Part shown: piece by piece, positions 42,590 through 51,433 of the stretch
How the letters are laid out: each line of letters starts with the position of its first letter
Position numbering within the stretch: the stretch's first letter is position 1
Assembly: GCA_028099475.1 (NCBI GenBank)
Contig: JAOHHF010000004.1
Coordinates: 1 to 56,519 of the forward strand
DNA: 56,519 bases
Origin: Candidatus Pelagibacter sp.
GTDB taxonomy: Bacteria; Pseudomonadota; Alphaproteobacteria; Pelagibacterales; Pelagibacteraceae
Reading direction: 5' to 3'
Notes under the pieces: model-generated
The model's input: only the letters and a program-made list of their open reading frames with translations
Databases searched by the model: none
What the model was told of the DNA's origin: nothing
Program-made: the position numbers and the translations under genes

Positions 42590-43549
42590 ATGAAAAAGTT
42601 ACCCAGTATATCAAGTGAAATTAATGAAGATAAAATTTTTAATATTATTAATAAAAATTTTAGTAAAATAGCACCTTTTTATTATGAATGGATATCTAGT
42701 TGGCTTATTCGTTCATATAATTCTTTTCAAGATATCGATAAATATATAATTTTAATTTATCTGATCAATAAAGACTTTGTATTCTATAGAAAGAATGGAT
42801 TAATAATTGATTACGAGAGATTTTATAAAGACAAATCACTAGAAATTCCAAAAATAAATATTTCTGATATTTCAAATGAGCTTAAAATACCGAAAGAAAG
42901 TGTAAGACGTAAAGTTCAAGAATTAGAGATAAAAGGAATAATTAAGAGAACTGGAAAAAAGATTTTTTTAGATAGATCTGCTTTTGAAACAGCAAAAGCA
43001 GATAAAACTTTAAGAGATTTTAGCTTGTTAGTTAACAAATTTAGCGAAGTCTTAACAGAAGAAAAAATGACCAAAAAGGTTTTCGATAAAGATGAAATTG
43101 AAAAATCAATTAAAGATAATTTTTCTTTTTGCTGGTATCAATTTTATAAGTTTTTATTCATTTTTACTAATCGCTGGAGACCTGTAGCTGATTTAGAAAC
43201 TTTAGCTATTGGATTTGTGATAGTGTTAAATACAGTCAACAATAAAAGTTTAAGAGTAAAAGATTTAAATAGAACAACATATCATAAATTGGCACAAGGA
43301 GCTGATGATATAGGTGTTAACACCATGTCTTTGTCAGACATAACAGGTATACCTAGGCCTACTGTTGTTAGAAAAGTAAAATTTTTAATTCAAAATAAAT
43401 ATTTACATATTAATGAAAAAAAACTTATATCATTTAATTTAAAAGGCAAAACACTTAAGGATATGACTGAGCTACAGGATTTAAATATGAAAAGTTTAAG
43501 TAATTTTTTGTATAGGATTTTTAATCAGATTAAGGTTATAAATTCTTAA
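42590..43549 (+). CDS. Tandem winged-helix transcriptional regulator, copy 2 of 2
   Basis: Protein of 319 aa, paralogous over its whole length to the 318-aa protein at 30304-31260. I set the start at ATG 42590 because MKKLPSIS then aligns with MSILPKIS of the paralogue; a longer frame from 42572 adds six residues and would begin inside box D. Two helix-turn-helix units: ISDISNELKIPKESVRRKV near residue 108, with wing IKRTGKKIFLDRSA, and LSDITGIPRPTVVRKV near 250, with wing NEKKLISFNL. The middle NFSFCWYQFYKF is highly conserved with the paralogue. Shared IDYERFYKDKSLEI precedes the first unit. Function: likely represses or activates the linked miniprotein genes. Family unnamed. Confidence 0.8.
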   Translation: MKKLPSISSEINEDKIFNIINKNFSKIAPFYYEWISSWLIRSYNSFQDIDKYIILIYLINKDFVFYRKNGLIIDYERFYKDKSLEIPKINISDISNELKIPKESVRRKVQELEIKGIIKRTGKKIFLDRSAFETAKADKTLRDFSLLVNKFSEVLTEEKMTKKVFDKDEIEKSIKDNFSFCWYQFYKFLFIFTNRWRPVADLETLAIGFVIVLNTVNNKSLRVKDLNRTTYHKLAQGADDIGVNTMSLSDITGIPRPTVVRKVKFLIQNKYLHINEKKLISFNLKGKTLKDMTELQDLNMKSLSNFLYRIFNQIKVINS

Positions 43550-43963
43550 TTAGAATTTAGTAATTTTACTCTTTAAAGACATTAAGTTTAATTCAACTTT
43601 TAATTTTGGAAATCTTTTTTTAATTTCTTTTTTTAATTTAGAAAAGGATTCTTTGTGAATGGTTTGTTCATTCGTAATATTAAATGCTTTTTTTCCGTTC
43701 ACAATTTTTGCGGCTCCACAATCTTTATGATTAATTACAATCAATTTTTCTATTTGATGTAGTTTAATTGAAGTTGATAAGTTATCATAAAATGTTTTAT
43801 GCCATTTTTTAAATTTATTGTGCGTAACACCCACTGCTGCACCTGCAATTGTAAAAGCACTATATTTTCCAGATAATTTTTGTTTCTTTAAATAGTTATG
43901 AACTAAATTCTGAAATCTTGGATCCATACAAGATAACACCATTGCTTTATATTTAGATTTCAC
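43550..43963 (-). CDS. Beta-carbonic anhydrase-like protein, short form
   Basis: Protein of 137 aa. The zinc and catalytic residues of beta-CAs are in place: Cys12, Asp14 and Arg16 (SCMDPR), His79 and Cys82 (INHKDCGAAK). At 137 aa it is far below the roughly 200-230 aa of active bacterial beta-CAs. The part between the two motifs is compact and the C-terminal helices are missing, so hydration of CO2 is not assured. The start is GTG sharing one base with the stop of the SOUL-domain gene. It is the last gene of a five-gene minus-strand run. Confidence 0.8.
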   Translation of the reverse strand: MKSKYKAMVLSCMDPRFQNLVHNYLKKQKLSGKYSAFTIAGAAVGVTHNKFKKWHKTFYDNLSTSIKLHQIEKLIVINHKDCGAAKIVNGKKAFNITNEQTIHKESFSKLKKEIKKRFPKLKVELNLMSLKSKITKF

Positions 43964-44529
43964 TAATTCATTTCCACTTTAAACATCACCTCATTTCTTC
44001 TATTCATTGGTAGGGTAAATGGACTATCATAAGTTGCTCTAATAGGTGGGCTTATAATTGATACTTTGTTTTTTTGTAACTTTTCTTCTAAAATTTTTTT
44101 ATGTTCTAAAAAATTTTTGTCTGAAGCTCGTCCAGAATATCTTAACACTGCATAATATCCTCCTGTAATGTTAATTATTTTTACATCTTCCCTACTTGGA
44201 TTCGGAACATTTTCTAAATTAAATTTTGAGGGTAAATAAAATTGCATACTCATATTTCCATTTTTCTCTACTTGAGTAACTGGGGTTGTCATTTTAATTT
44301 TTTCTTCAGTGTCATTTCTGCCTGAAATATAATTAAATAATTTTCTAAAATTACTATCTATACCTGAAGTCATTGTTTCAACAGCTAAACGATCAGAATA
44401 TTTTCTAATTTCATATATGTCATTTTTATCTATAATTGTATAATTTGCTTCTTCATTAGCCATAACATTAGAATAAGTTAAAATACCTAAAAAACAAAAT
44501 AATTGAAAAATCAGCTTTAATTTTTTCAT
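43963..44529 (-). CDS. SOUL heme-binding family protein, exported
   Basis: I choose ATG at 44529 because it starts a signal peptide (MKKLKLIFQLFCFLGILTYS, cleavage after NVMA); an earlier ATG at 44595 would run into the upstream gene. About 188 aa. The SOUL pattern is clear: YTIIDKNDIYEIRKYSD at the N-terminus, EEKIKMTTPVTQ in the middle, and the C-terminal PFTLPMNRRNEVMFKVE. SOUL proteins bind heme, and some act in tetrapyrrole handling; the periplasmic location here is inferred. It lies 4 nt after the GNAT-like gene and shares one base with the carbonic-anhydrase-like gene. Confidence 0.88.
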   Translation of the reverse strand: MKKLKLIFQLFCFLGILTYSNVMANEEANYTIIDKNDIYEIRKYSDRLAVETMTSGIDSNFRKLFNYISGRNDTEEKIKMTTPVTQVEKNGNMSMQFYLPSKFNLENVPNPSREDVKIINITGGYYAVLRYSGRASDKNFLEHKKILEEKLQKNKVSIISPPIRATYDSPFTLPMNRRNEVMFKVEMN

Positions 44530-44533
44530 AAAT

Positions 44534-45100
44534 TTAAATAATTTTATATTCAAAATTTTGTGTTGTTTCGTTAACTTGTATAAGTTTTGCTCCATTTCTT
44601 GAATGAAACTTTGTTGCCATATCTGTAAGTGGTGACAAAGTAACTAATCTATTTAAATGATTAGATTTCTTTATTTTTTTAAATACCTCTTTTACAATTA
44701 GCTTACCTCCACCCTTCTTTTTAGACCAAACAGTGTATGCAATTGCAATTTGACCAATATTTTGATCTCTCATAGCGCTCTGTAAAAAGGCATCTGTACT
44801 TAGTTTTTCTAATTCATCGACACTTGTTGGCACTTTATTTGTGTAAGCAAAACACATAACTGCGTGTATTTCGTCTTTATACTTAACCCCATAAATTTTA
44901 CGACCATAACCAGTTCTAAAATCATTATCCAACTCTGGTCTTACTGGGTCTTCAGCTGTATTACATTCCTTTAACTCAATTAACTCAGCGCCTTTTACCC
45001 ATTCAAAAATATTCTTTACATTCTTGTTTAGAATTTGCTTATTTTTTCTAATTCGTGCCTTGATACGAGGTCTAAACTTATCTGTTAAAGCTTTGATCAT
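44534..45100 (-). CDS. GNAT-fold acetyltransferase-like protein, unknown substrate
   Basis: Protein of 188 aa, no signal peptide. The C-terminal half looks GNAT-like: QIAIAYTVWSKKKGGGKLIVKEVFKKI (equivalent of the acetyl-CoA binding motif A with GGGK instead of Q/RxxGxG/A) and FHSRNGAKLI, the end element in many GNATs. The N-terminal 60 residues are basic and helical with no family I know. Weak motif A means the cofactor is not certain. It is in the middle of a minus-strand operon after the small GNAT at 45141. Confidence 0.6.
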   Translation of the reverse strand: MIKALTDKFRPRIKARIRKNKQILNKNVKNIFEWVKGAELIELKECNTAEDPVRPELDNDFRTGYGRKIYGVKYKDEIHAVMCFAYTNKVPTSVDELEKLSTDAFLQSAMRDQNIGQIAIAYTVWSKKKGGGKLIVKEVFKKIKKSNHLNRLVTLSPLTDMATKFHSRNGAKLIQVNETTQNFEYKII

Positions 45101-45140
45101 GATTTAATTTTAACAAATAAATTTGTATATTTATATGTGG

Positions 45141-45392
45141 CTAATTAAAATCTTTAATTGAATTAAGTAATTTCTCACCCAACGGGCTTATTGGTGGTTG
45201 AAAAACTAACTTTTTTCCAGTTTTACTCCTTACTAATTTGAGTAATTTTGAAGCATAATTTTTTCTTCTAAAAAGTGGGTTTACAAATATGTATTCAACT
45301 TCCCCTAGTTCATTAAATCGAACAAAAGCGATTGTGGTATTCTGATTTTTAAGAGTAAACACACCGTCATTTTCAACTAATTCCTGTTCCAT
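45141..45392 (-). CDS. Small GNAT-like protein
   Basis: Protein of 83 aa: the minimal core of a GNAT fold with a beta hairpin EVEYIFVNPLFRRKNYASKLLKLV, where RRKNYASKLL is the acetyl-CoA pyrophosphate loop (Q/RxxGxG/A) with Asn-Tyr in place of the first Gly. The size is like the YjdJ/GTNAT group. It starts 2 nt after the RamB-like regulator and is probably cotranscribed. Substrate unknown. Confidence 0.7.
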   Translation of the reverse strand: MEQELVENDGVFTLKNQNTTIAFVRFNELGEVEYIFVNPLFRRKNYASKLLKLVRSKTGKKLVFQPPISPLGEKLLNSIKDFN

Positions 45393-45394
45393 GT

Positions 45395-46828
45395 TTAAGA
45401 GTTTTCATCTGTAACATAAACAGAAACACCTCTAGTATTGATATCTATATCAAACTTTTTATGTAAAGGCGGGAAGGCTCTTTGAGAACAATCAAGTCTA
45501 TCACAAGTTCGACATGAAACTCCAATTGGAATTTCTGTTGATTTGTCATTAATATTAACATTTTCAGTGTATACAAAGTCTTTTGCATATTTAGCTTCAC
45601 AACCAAGTCCAATAGATAAAATACTTTTTGCTTGTCCAAATCTTCCGATACCCTTTTCAACCGTTCTAGCAATACATACATATTTTTCTCCATTAGTCAT
45701 TTTACTAACAGCTGCTTGTATAACTCCAGGTCTAGTTAATGCAGAATAAACATTCCATCTTGGACAGGCACCACCATATCTTGGTATATCTATGCCTGAT
45801 AAAGAAAATCTTTTTGAAATATTTCCTGCCATATCAACTCGTAAAAAGTGAAAAGGTATTCCTGGAAGCTTTGGATCTTGTAAACATGTAACTCTATGAG
45901 CAACTTGTTCAAATGAAGTTGCAAAAGTATTCTGTAATAACTCTAAATCATATTTAAGTTTTTTACATTCAGTGTGAAAAAATTTATAAGGCATCAATAT
46001 TGCTGCACCACAATAATTTAGCAAAGCAACTTTTGTTAGTTTTTTAGACTCTTCAGATGGAAAACTAAATTTAGATAAATATTCATCGATTTCCTTGTTA
46101 GCTCCCTCTTGTGCAATTTGTGCAGCAGCATGAAGTTTTTTTGTTTCTAAAGAACTATAATCACTTAATAAAAGTTCTTTTTTATTTTTGTTATAAATTT
46201 TTGAAAAAGGTTTATTTTCTTCTGGTATTACATCAATAACTTTTATTCCATATTCAGATTTCAGGTATTCACAAAGAGCTATATATCGTGTTCGATTGTT
46301 TTTTTGAATTTTATCAAAAACTTTATTTGCAAACTGTTCTAACTTTGGAAAATAATTTCTATTTTGCTGAAGAAAATCTGAAATAACTTCCCCTGGAAAA
46401 GAATTTTTTCTATTATCAACAATTTTACCTGAAATTTTTTCAATCTTATCGAATAACTCGTGATCTTTTTTTTTTAAAATATCCCCAAGTCTTACAATTG
46501 CTTTTCCAATTTTTGGATTTGTGCTTACTAAATCTTTGACTTCAGGACCCAATATATCTAAATCTTCAAACAAACTATCATCTAGAATTTCTGAAATTGT
46601 ATTTTGTAGATTAATATCTGTTTTAGATGTTAGGTGCGAGAGCTCTATATTAAGTTTTTCGCAAACTTTTAGTAAAAGATCTCCATCAATTTTTCTTTTT
46701 CCACTCTCAATTAAGTTTAAATAGCTTGGAGAAATACTTAATTCCTCTGCTAATTTATTTGCTTGAAGACCTAGCTGTCTTCTAAAAGCTTTAATTTTAG
46801 GGCCTATTTTTAAATCTAATTGACTCAT
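45395..46828 (-). CDS. XRE-family regulator with IrrE-like and DUF2083 domains (RamB/ScfR-like)
   Basis: Protein of 477 aa. Residues about 9-62 are an XRE helix-turn-helix (AEELSISPSYLNLIESGKRK). The middle carries an ImmA/IrrE-like region with HAAAQIAQEG near residue 232, where the zinc-peptidase HExxH is replaced by HAAAQ, so I expect no protease activity. The C-terminal CRTCDRLDCSQRAFPP is the DUF2083 cysteine cluster. This architecture is that of short-chain acyl-CoA-responsive regulators (RamB, PrpR of actinobacteria, ScfR) that control aceA, acetate and propionate genes. Divergent aceA and the upstream repeat field fit that role. Confidence 0.9.
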   Translation of the reverse strand: MSQLDLKIGPKIKAFRRQLGLQANKLAEELSISPSYLNLIESGKRKIDGDLLLKVCEKLNIELSHLTSKTDINLQNTISEILDDSLFEDLDILGPEVKDLVSTNPKIGKAIVRLGDILKKKDHELFDKIEKISGKIVDNRKNSFPGEVISDFLQQNRNYFPKLEQFANKVFDKIQKNNRTRYIALCEYLKSEYGIKVIDVIPEENKPFSKIYNKNKKELLLSDYSSLETKKLHAAAQIAQEGANKEIDEYLSKFSFPSEESKKLTKVALLNYCGAAILMPYKFFHTECKKLKYDLELLQNTFATSFEQVAHRVTCLQDPKLPGIPFHFLRVDMAGNISKRFSLSGIDIPRYGGACPRWNVYSALTRPGVIQAAVSKMTNGEKYVCIARTVEKGIGRFGQAKSILSIGLGCEAKYAKDFVYTENVNINDKSTEIPIGVSCRTCDRLDCSQRAFPPLHKKFDIDINTRGVSVYVTDENS

Positions 46829-46836
46829 ATTTTCTA

Positions 46837-46940
46837 TTTGTAAATTTTGTAAATTTATTTTTACAATTATTTTCTTTGATTTACAAGCTTTATTGCGATT
46901 TATGTAGATTTTGTAAACTGTGTAAATTATAAAATTTACA
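46837..46940. promoter_or_regulatory. Field of TTTGTAAA/TTTACA repeats between the RamB-like regulator and aceA
   Basis: Seven close matches within about 105 bp: TTTGTAAA at 46837, 46846 and 46910; TTTACAA (inverse) at 46860 and 46880; GTGTAAA at 46920; TTTACA at 46935. The first lies 9 nt from the regulator start, the last touches the miniprotein start at 46940. RamB-type proteins bind AT-rich sites of the AAAATTTTGCAAA kind, so I read this as the operator field for autoregulation and for aceA. The remainder of 46829-47175 has the small ORF at 46940 and no other feature. Confidence 0.6.
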
Positions 46941-47101
46941 TGAACAAAAAATTAAATAATACTGAAAATGAAGCCCAAGTCATCAAAAAAGAGGACTTAG
47001 ATCAGCATAACAGTAGAGGTATCTACATGAGAGATGATCATTGTGATTGGGGTTCAAGTGGAATGAGTGATCTTATTAAATCTTTAGACGATAATAGTTA
47101 A
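46940..47101 (+). CDS. Small 53-aa protein upstream of aceA
   Basis: ATG at 46940, TAA at 47099-47101, 53 codons. The sequence is acidic and polar: an N-terminal Asn/Glu/Lys-rich part, then RGIYMRDDHCDWGSSGMSDLIKSLDDNS. The composition (one Trp, one Cys, balanced codons, GGT/GGG mix) looks coding rather than random AT-rich frame. It lies in the same direction as aceA, 74 nt before it, immediately behind the TTTGTAAA field. It could be a leader peptide or a small partner of isocitrate lyase. No family recognised. Confidence 0.55.
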   Translation: MNKKLNNTENEAQVIKKEDLDQHNSRGIYMRDDHCDWGSSGMSDLIKSLDDNS

Positions 47102-47175
47102 ATCAAGTCTTTAAGAAATAATAACAACTCCATTCAATTCAATTTCAAACAATTAACATCATAGGATAAAAAATA

Positions 47176-48450
47176 ATGAGTGCAGAAAATATCTCATACG
47201 ACTTAAAAAGATTTGCTGGTATCAAACGTGACTACACTGAAGGTGATGTTGAGAGGTTAAGAGGCTCAATTAAGATTGAATATTCAATGTGCAAAATGCA
47301 ATCACAAAAATTATGGAAGTTATTAAACACAGAATCTTATGTTAATACATTAGGGTCTTTATCTGGTAATCATGCCGTTCAGCATGCAAAAGCAGGATTA
47401 AAGGCAATTTATTTAAGTGGATGGCAAGTAGCAGCTGATGCAAATAGTGCGGGAGAAATGTATCCTGATCAATCTCTTTATCCATATGATAGTGCCCCCA
47501 AATTAGTTGACTCAATGAATAATGCATTGGTTAGAGCGGATCAAATTCAACATATGGAACTTAAAGATGGTGATATGAAAGAAGAAAATAAAGTTGATTA
47601 TATGTTGCCGATTATTGCTGATGGTGAAGCGGGTTTTGGTGGCCCATTAAATGTTTTTGAACTTGCAAAAAAATTTATCAAAGCTGGTGCTGCAGGAGTG
47701 CATTTTGAAGATCAGTTAGCTAGTGAAAAAAAATGTGGTCACATGGGTGGTAAAGTTTTAGTTCCAACTGGAACGATGATCAAAAATTTAAAAGCTGCAA
47801 GATTAGCTGCAGACATTACTAATGTTCCTCTTATTATTTTAGCTAGAACTGATGCAAATGCTGCAAAATTAATTACAAACGACCATGATGAAAATGACAA
47901 GCCTTTTTTAACAGGTGAGAGATCGCCTGAAGGTTTCTTTTATGTTAAACAAGGAATTGATCAGGCTATTTCTAGAGGGCTTGCTTATGCTCCATACTCT
48001 GACTTGATATGGTGTGAAACTGCCACTCCAAATATAAGAGAAGCTAAAAAATTTGCTGATGCAATTCATGAAAAATTTCCTGGAAAATTATTAGCATACA
48101 ATTGTTCTCCATCATTTAATTGGAAGAAACATTTAAGCGATGATGAGATAGCTTCGTTCCAACAAGAAATTTCTGAAATGGGATATAAGTTTCAATTCAT
48201 AACATTAGCTGGTTTTCACACACAAAATATTGCAATTTTTGAACTAGCTGAAAAATATAAAAAAGAAGGTATGACTGCATATTCTAGAATTCAACAACAA
48301 GAATTTTCTAGAGAGAAAGATGGTTATACTAGTGTAAAACATCAAAGAGAAGTTGGAACATCCTACTTCGATTCTGTTTCTAATACCATAAGTAGTGGAA
48401 AAAGTTCTACTACAGCAATGGCAGGTTCGACAGAGTCAGAGCAATTTTAA
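47176..48450 (+). CDS. aceA: Isocitrate lyase
   Basis: Glyoxylate-shunt enzyme of 424 aa that splits isocitrate into glyoxylate and succinate. Signatures: SGWQVAAD (81-88), GFGG near 153, the catalytic KKCGH with Cys187 at 185-189, and [10 protein letters not shown] near residue 309. The family length is about 430 aa. A ribosome binding site AGGAT precedes the ATG. It is divergent from the RamB-like regulator across the TTTGTAAA field. No malate synthase is in the window. A terminator follows. Confidence 0.97.
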   Translation: MSAENISYDLKRFAGIKRDYTEGDVERLRGSIKIEYSMCKMQSQKLWKLLNTESYVNTLGSLSGNHAVQHAKAGLKAIYLSGWQVAADANSAGEMYPDQSLYPYDSAPKLVDSMNNALVRADQIQHMELKDGDMKEENKVDYMLPIIADGEAGFGGPLNVFELAKKFIKAGAAGVHFEDQLASEKKCGHMGGKVLVPTGTMIKNLKAARLAADITNVPLIILARTDANAAKLITNDHDENDKPFLTGERSPEGFFYVKQGIDQAISRGLAYAPYSDLIWCETATPNIREAKKFADAIHEKFPGKLLAYNCSPSFNWKKHLSDDEIASFQQEISEMGYKFQFITLAGFHTQNIAIFELAEKYKKEGMTAYSRIQQQEFSREKDGYTSVKHQREVGTSYFDSVSNTISSGKSSTTAMAGSTESEQF

Positions 48451-48480
48451 ATAAAAATTGATTCCCTCAAATTTTTTTAG

Positions 48481-48506
48481 TAGCCCTTAACTGGGCTATT
48501 TTTTTA
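48481..48506 (+). terminator. Rho-independent terminator after aceA
   Basis: Stem TAGCCC (48481-48486) / GGGCTA (48493-48498) with loop TTAACT, followed by a run of eight T (48499-48506). It lies 30 nt after the aceA stop and ahead of the GcvT-like gene. Confidence 0.85.
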
Positions 48507-48542
48507 TTTGTAAATCAATATTGAGACTGTTAAGTGTGAATT

Positions 48543-49682
48543 ATGAGCAGTAAAAACTTTGGCTTTGGAACACAAATTAGAAAATCACCTTATTTTGACT
48601 CAACTGTAAAATGGGGAGCAACTGGATTTTCTGTATATAATCACATGTATATTCCAAGGGATTTTGGTAATCCTGAGCAAAATTTTTGGAACCTAATTGA
48701 AAAAGCTATACTTTGTGATGTTGCTGTTGAGAGACAGGTTGAGATTACTGGTCCAGATGCATACAAATTTACACAATTATTAACACCTAGAGATTTATCA
48801 AAACTGGCTATTGGTCAGTGTAAATATGTTTTAATCACAAACAATGAAGGTGGAATTTTAAATGATCCAGTTTTATTAAGAATAGCTGAAAATCATTTTT
48901 GGCTGTCACTTGCGGATAGCGATGTTTTGTTATGGGCACAAGGTGTTGCAGTAAATTCAGGTTTAAATGTACAAATTAAAGAGCCAGATGTTTCTCCATT
49001 ACAATTACAAGGGCCTACTTCTGGTGAAATAATGATTAAACTTTTTGGAGAAGATATTAAAGATTTAAAATATTATTGGCTAAGAGAATATAATTTGGAT
49101 GGTATTCCTTTAATTGTTTCAAGAACTGGTTGGTCAAGTGAACTTGGTTATGAAATATATTTAAGAGATGGCTCTAAAGGAAATGAACTGTATGAAAAAA
49201 TTATGTTAGCAGGAAAAGATAATGGACTACAGCCAGGTCATACTTCAACAATTAGAAGGATAGAAGGTGGAATGCTATCTTATCATGCGGATGCTGACAT
49301 TGATACTAATCCATTTGAATTAGGGTTGGATCGTCTTGTAAACTTAGAGAGTGATATAAATTTTGTAGGCAAAGATGCTTTAAAGAAAATAAAACAAAAT
49401 GGTATTACAAGAAAACAAGTTGGACTTATAATTGATTGCGAGCCATTAAAGGGACCCAATACAACTTTTTGGAAAATTACCAAAGATAATAATGAAATAG
49501 GCAAAGTTACATCTGCAGTTTATTCACCTAGGCTTAAAAAAAATATTGCTTTAGCGATGATCTCAGTTGAACATTCTGAAATAGGAAATGAATTTAAAGT
49601 AACTAATATCGAGGGTATGTTTGACTGTGTTGTTGTTGAAAAACCTTTTTATGATCCAAAAAAAAAGATAGCTAATAGTTAA
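48543..49682 (+). CDS. GcvT-family folate-dependent demethylase, DmdA-like
   Basis: Protein of 379 aa. It has the GcvT-fold with landmarks CDVAVERQVEITGPDAYKFTQLLTPRDLS, LQGPTSGEIM, SRTGWSSELGYEIYLRDG and the barrel ending KVTSAVYSPRLKKNIALAMI. The DVAxERQVEIxG element, and its 30-residue N-terminus with YNHMYIPRDF, recall DMSP demethylase DmdA of SAR11, which passes a methyl from DMSP to tetrahydrofolate. It also recalls aminomethyltransferase. I cannot decide which from sequence alone; overall it is DmdA-like rather than glycine cleavage T because no gcvH/gcvP neighbour is present. The stop shares a TTAA with the convergent ABC-2 permease. Confidence 0.8.
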   Translation: MSSKNFGFGTQIRKSPYFDSTVKWGATGFSVYNHMYIPRDFGNPEQNFWNLIEKAILCDVAVERQVEITGPDAYKFTQLLTPRDLSKLAIGQCKYVLITNNEGGILNDPVLLRIAENHFWLSLADSDVLLWAQGVAVNSGLNVQIKEPDVSPLQLQGPTSGEIMIKLFGEDIKDLKYYWLREYNLDGIPLIVSRTGWSSELGYEIYLRDGSKGNELYEKIMLAGKDNGLQPGHTSTIRRIEGGMLSYHADADIDTNPFELGLDRLVNLESDINFVGKDALKKIKQNGITRKQVGLIIDCEPLKGPNTTFWKITKDNNEIGKVTSAVYSPRLKKNIALAMISVEHSEIGNEFKVTNIEGMFDCVVVEKPFYDPKKKIANS

Positions 49683-50446
49683 GATTTAATATTATAACCT
49701 TTTTTAAGAATAAACGAAACAGCAGTTATACAAACTATCAAAAATACAATCATTGAACTGATACTCTTCCAAATATTAAAATCAGCTACACCGTAAAAAG
49801 AAAATCTTAAACTATCAATTAAATAAACTACTGGATTAAAATAAGATATTGTTTGCCAGAAAGGTGGTAGCATATCAAGAGAGTATAAGCTTCCACCTAA
49901 AAAAACCATTGGAGTGATTACTAATGATGGGATGATTGACATTTGTTCAAAGTTTTTACTAACAACACCAATTAAAAATCCAAATAAAGCAAAAGTAAAT
50001 GAGACTAGAACCAATAGAAATATCATTAGAATTGGATACTTAACAGTCACATCAGCAAAAAATGAAGCAGTAATAAAAATTACCGTGCCAACCATTAATG
50101 TTTTGGTAGCTCCTGCTCCAACAAAAGCTAGAACTGTTTCAAGTGTTGAAATAGGTGCTGCTAAAATTTCATTAATTGTTCCGTTAAATTTTGGAAAAAA
50201 TATTCCAAATGAAGTATTACTTATTGATTGAGTTAATAGAGTTAACATCAATAAACCTGGAACAATAAACGATCCATAACTAACACCATCAATATTTTCT
50301 ATATACCCTCCAATAACTGAACCAAAAACCACAAAATATAATGATGTAGATATTACTGGAGACAGAATAGACTGACCAATTGTTCTTATAAATCTATTCA
50401 TTTCATGAACATAAATAGCTTTGAACCCGTAATAGTTAAATTTCAT
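49679..50446 (-). CDS. ABC-2 type transporter permease
   Basis: Membrane protein of 255 aa with six hydrophobic segments. The ABC-2 pattern is seen in [26 protein letters not shown] and in [36 protein letters not shown] (here [21 protein letters not shown]), the conserved permease ending of YadH-like exporters. It pairs with the ATPase gene upstream, overlapping it by 11 nt. The exported substrate is not known; YadG/YadH-like members are broad. Confidence 0.88.
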   Translation of the reverse strand: MKFNYYGFKAIYVHEMNRFIRTIGQSILSPVISTSLYFVVFGSVIGGYIENIDGVSYGSFIVPGLLMLTLLTQSISNTSFGIFFPKFNGTINEILAAPISTLETVLAFVGAGATKTLMVGTVIFITASFFADVTVKYPILMIFLLVLVSFTFALFGFLIGVVSKNFEQMSIIPSLVITPMVFLGGSLYSLDMLPPFWQTISYFNPVVYLIDSLRFSFYGVADFNIWKSISSMIVFLIVCITAVSFILKKGYNIKS

Positions 50447-51371
50447 TATTTTCCTTTACCAAATTAACAAATATTTTCTCCAGAGTGCTTTGTTCTGTTT
50501 TTAAATCTTTTAATTTTAATCCAGTATCTTTCAAATCTTGTAATAAATCAGTAATACCAGTTTTTTTAGCTTGTACATTATAAGTGTAAATTAAAGACAT
50601 GTTCTCTTCACCTATTTCAAGACTGTATTTAAGTAAATTTTCAGGAATTTTTGTAATTTTTTCTTGTAATTCTACGGTCAACTTTTTGTGGCCCATTTTT
50701 TTAATTAATTCTTTTTTATCTTCAACAACAATAATTTCACCTTGATTAATAACAGCTACACGGTCAGCAATAGCTTCAGCTTCTTCAATATAATGAGTCG
50801 TTAAAATAATTGTAACTCCAGTTTTTCTAAGCTTATCAACAACCATCCACATATCTCTTCTAAGTTCGACATCTACTCCAGCTGTAGGTTCATCAAGAAA
50901 TAGTATCTTAGGCTCATGAGATAAAGCTTTAGCTATTAAAACTCTTCTCTTCATTCCACCAGATAATTGTCTTAGTCTTTGGTCTTTTTTATCCCACAAA
51001 CTTAAATCTTTTAAAATTCTCTCAATGTGTTCAGGCTTAGGTGCTTTTCCATATAAACCTCTTGAGTAAGACACTGTATCAAAAACAGTTTCGAAAGACT
51101 CTAAATTCAATTCCTGAGGAACAAGTCCTATTATTGATCTTGTTTTTCTATAATCTTTAATAATGTCAAAATTATCTACTTTGACAGAACCTGAGGAAGG
51201 TTTAACTGTTCCGCAAATAATACTAATTAAACTTGTTTTGCCCGCACCATTAGGTCCTAGCATTGCAATAATCTCACCTTGTTTTATTTTAAGGCTAACA
51301 TTATTAAGTGCTTTGAAGCCATTATCGTAAACTTTTGATAGGTTATTAATAGATATTTGATTGTCAGACAT
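50436..51371 (-). CDS. ABC transporter ATP-binding protein (YadG-like)
   Basis: ATPase of 311 aa. Walker A GPNGAGKT (39-46), signature LSGGMKRRV near residue 138, Walker [13 protein letters not shown] near 160 and switch His in TTHYIEEAE. The type with an additional C-terminal 80 residues matches drug- or lipid-exporting ABC-2 ATPases. It is followed by the permease with 11-nt overlap. Its start lies 102 nt downstream of the thiV stop, with the inverted repeat 51434-51459 between. Confidence 0.92.
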   Translation of the reverse strand: MSDNQISINNLSKVYDNGFKALNNVSLKIKQGEIIAMLGPNGAGKTSLISIICGTVKPSSGSVKVDNFDIIKDYRKTRSIIGLVPQELNLESFETVFDTVSYSRGLYGKAPKPEHIERILKDLSLWDKKDQRLRQLSGGMKRRVLIAKALSHEPKILFLDEPTAGVDVELRRDMWMVVDKLRKTGVTIILTTHYIEEAEAIADRVAVINQGEIIVVEDKKELIKKMGHKKLTVELQEKITKIPENLLKYSLEIGEENMSLIYTYNVQAKKTGITDLLQDLKDTGLKLKDLKTEQSTLEKIFVNLVKENNEI

Positions 51372-51433
51372 TCAGATTTATTAGTTATATAGAGTTTATT
51401 TTCTGAATTTCAATAACTTAAAGGTAACAGGGA

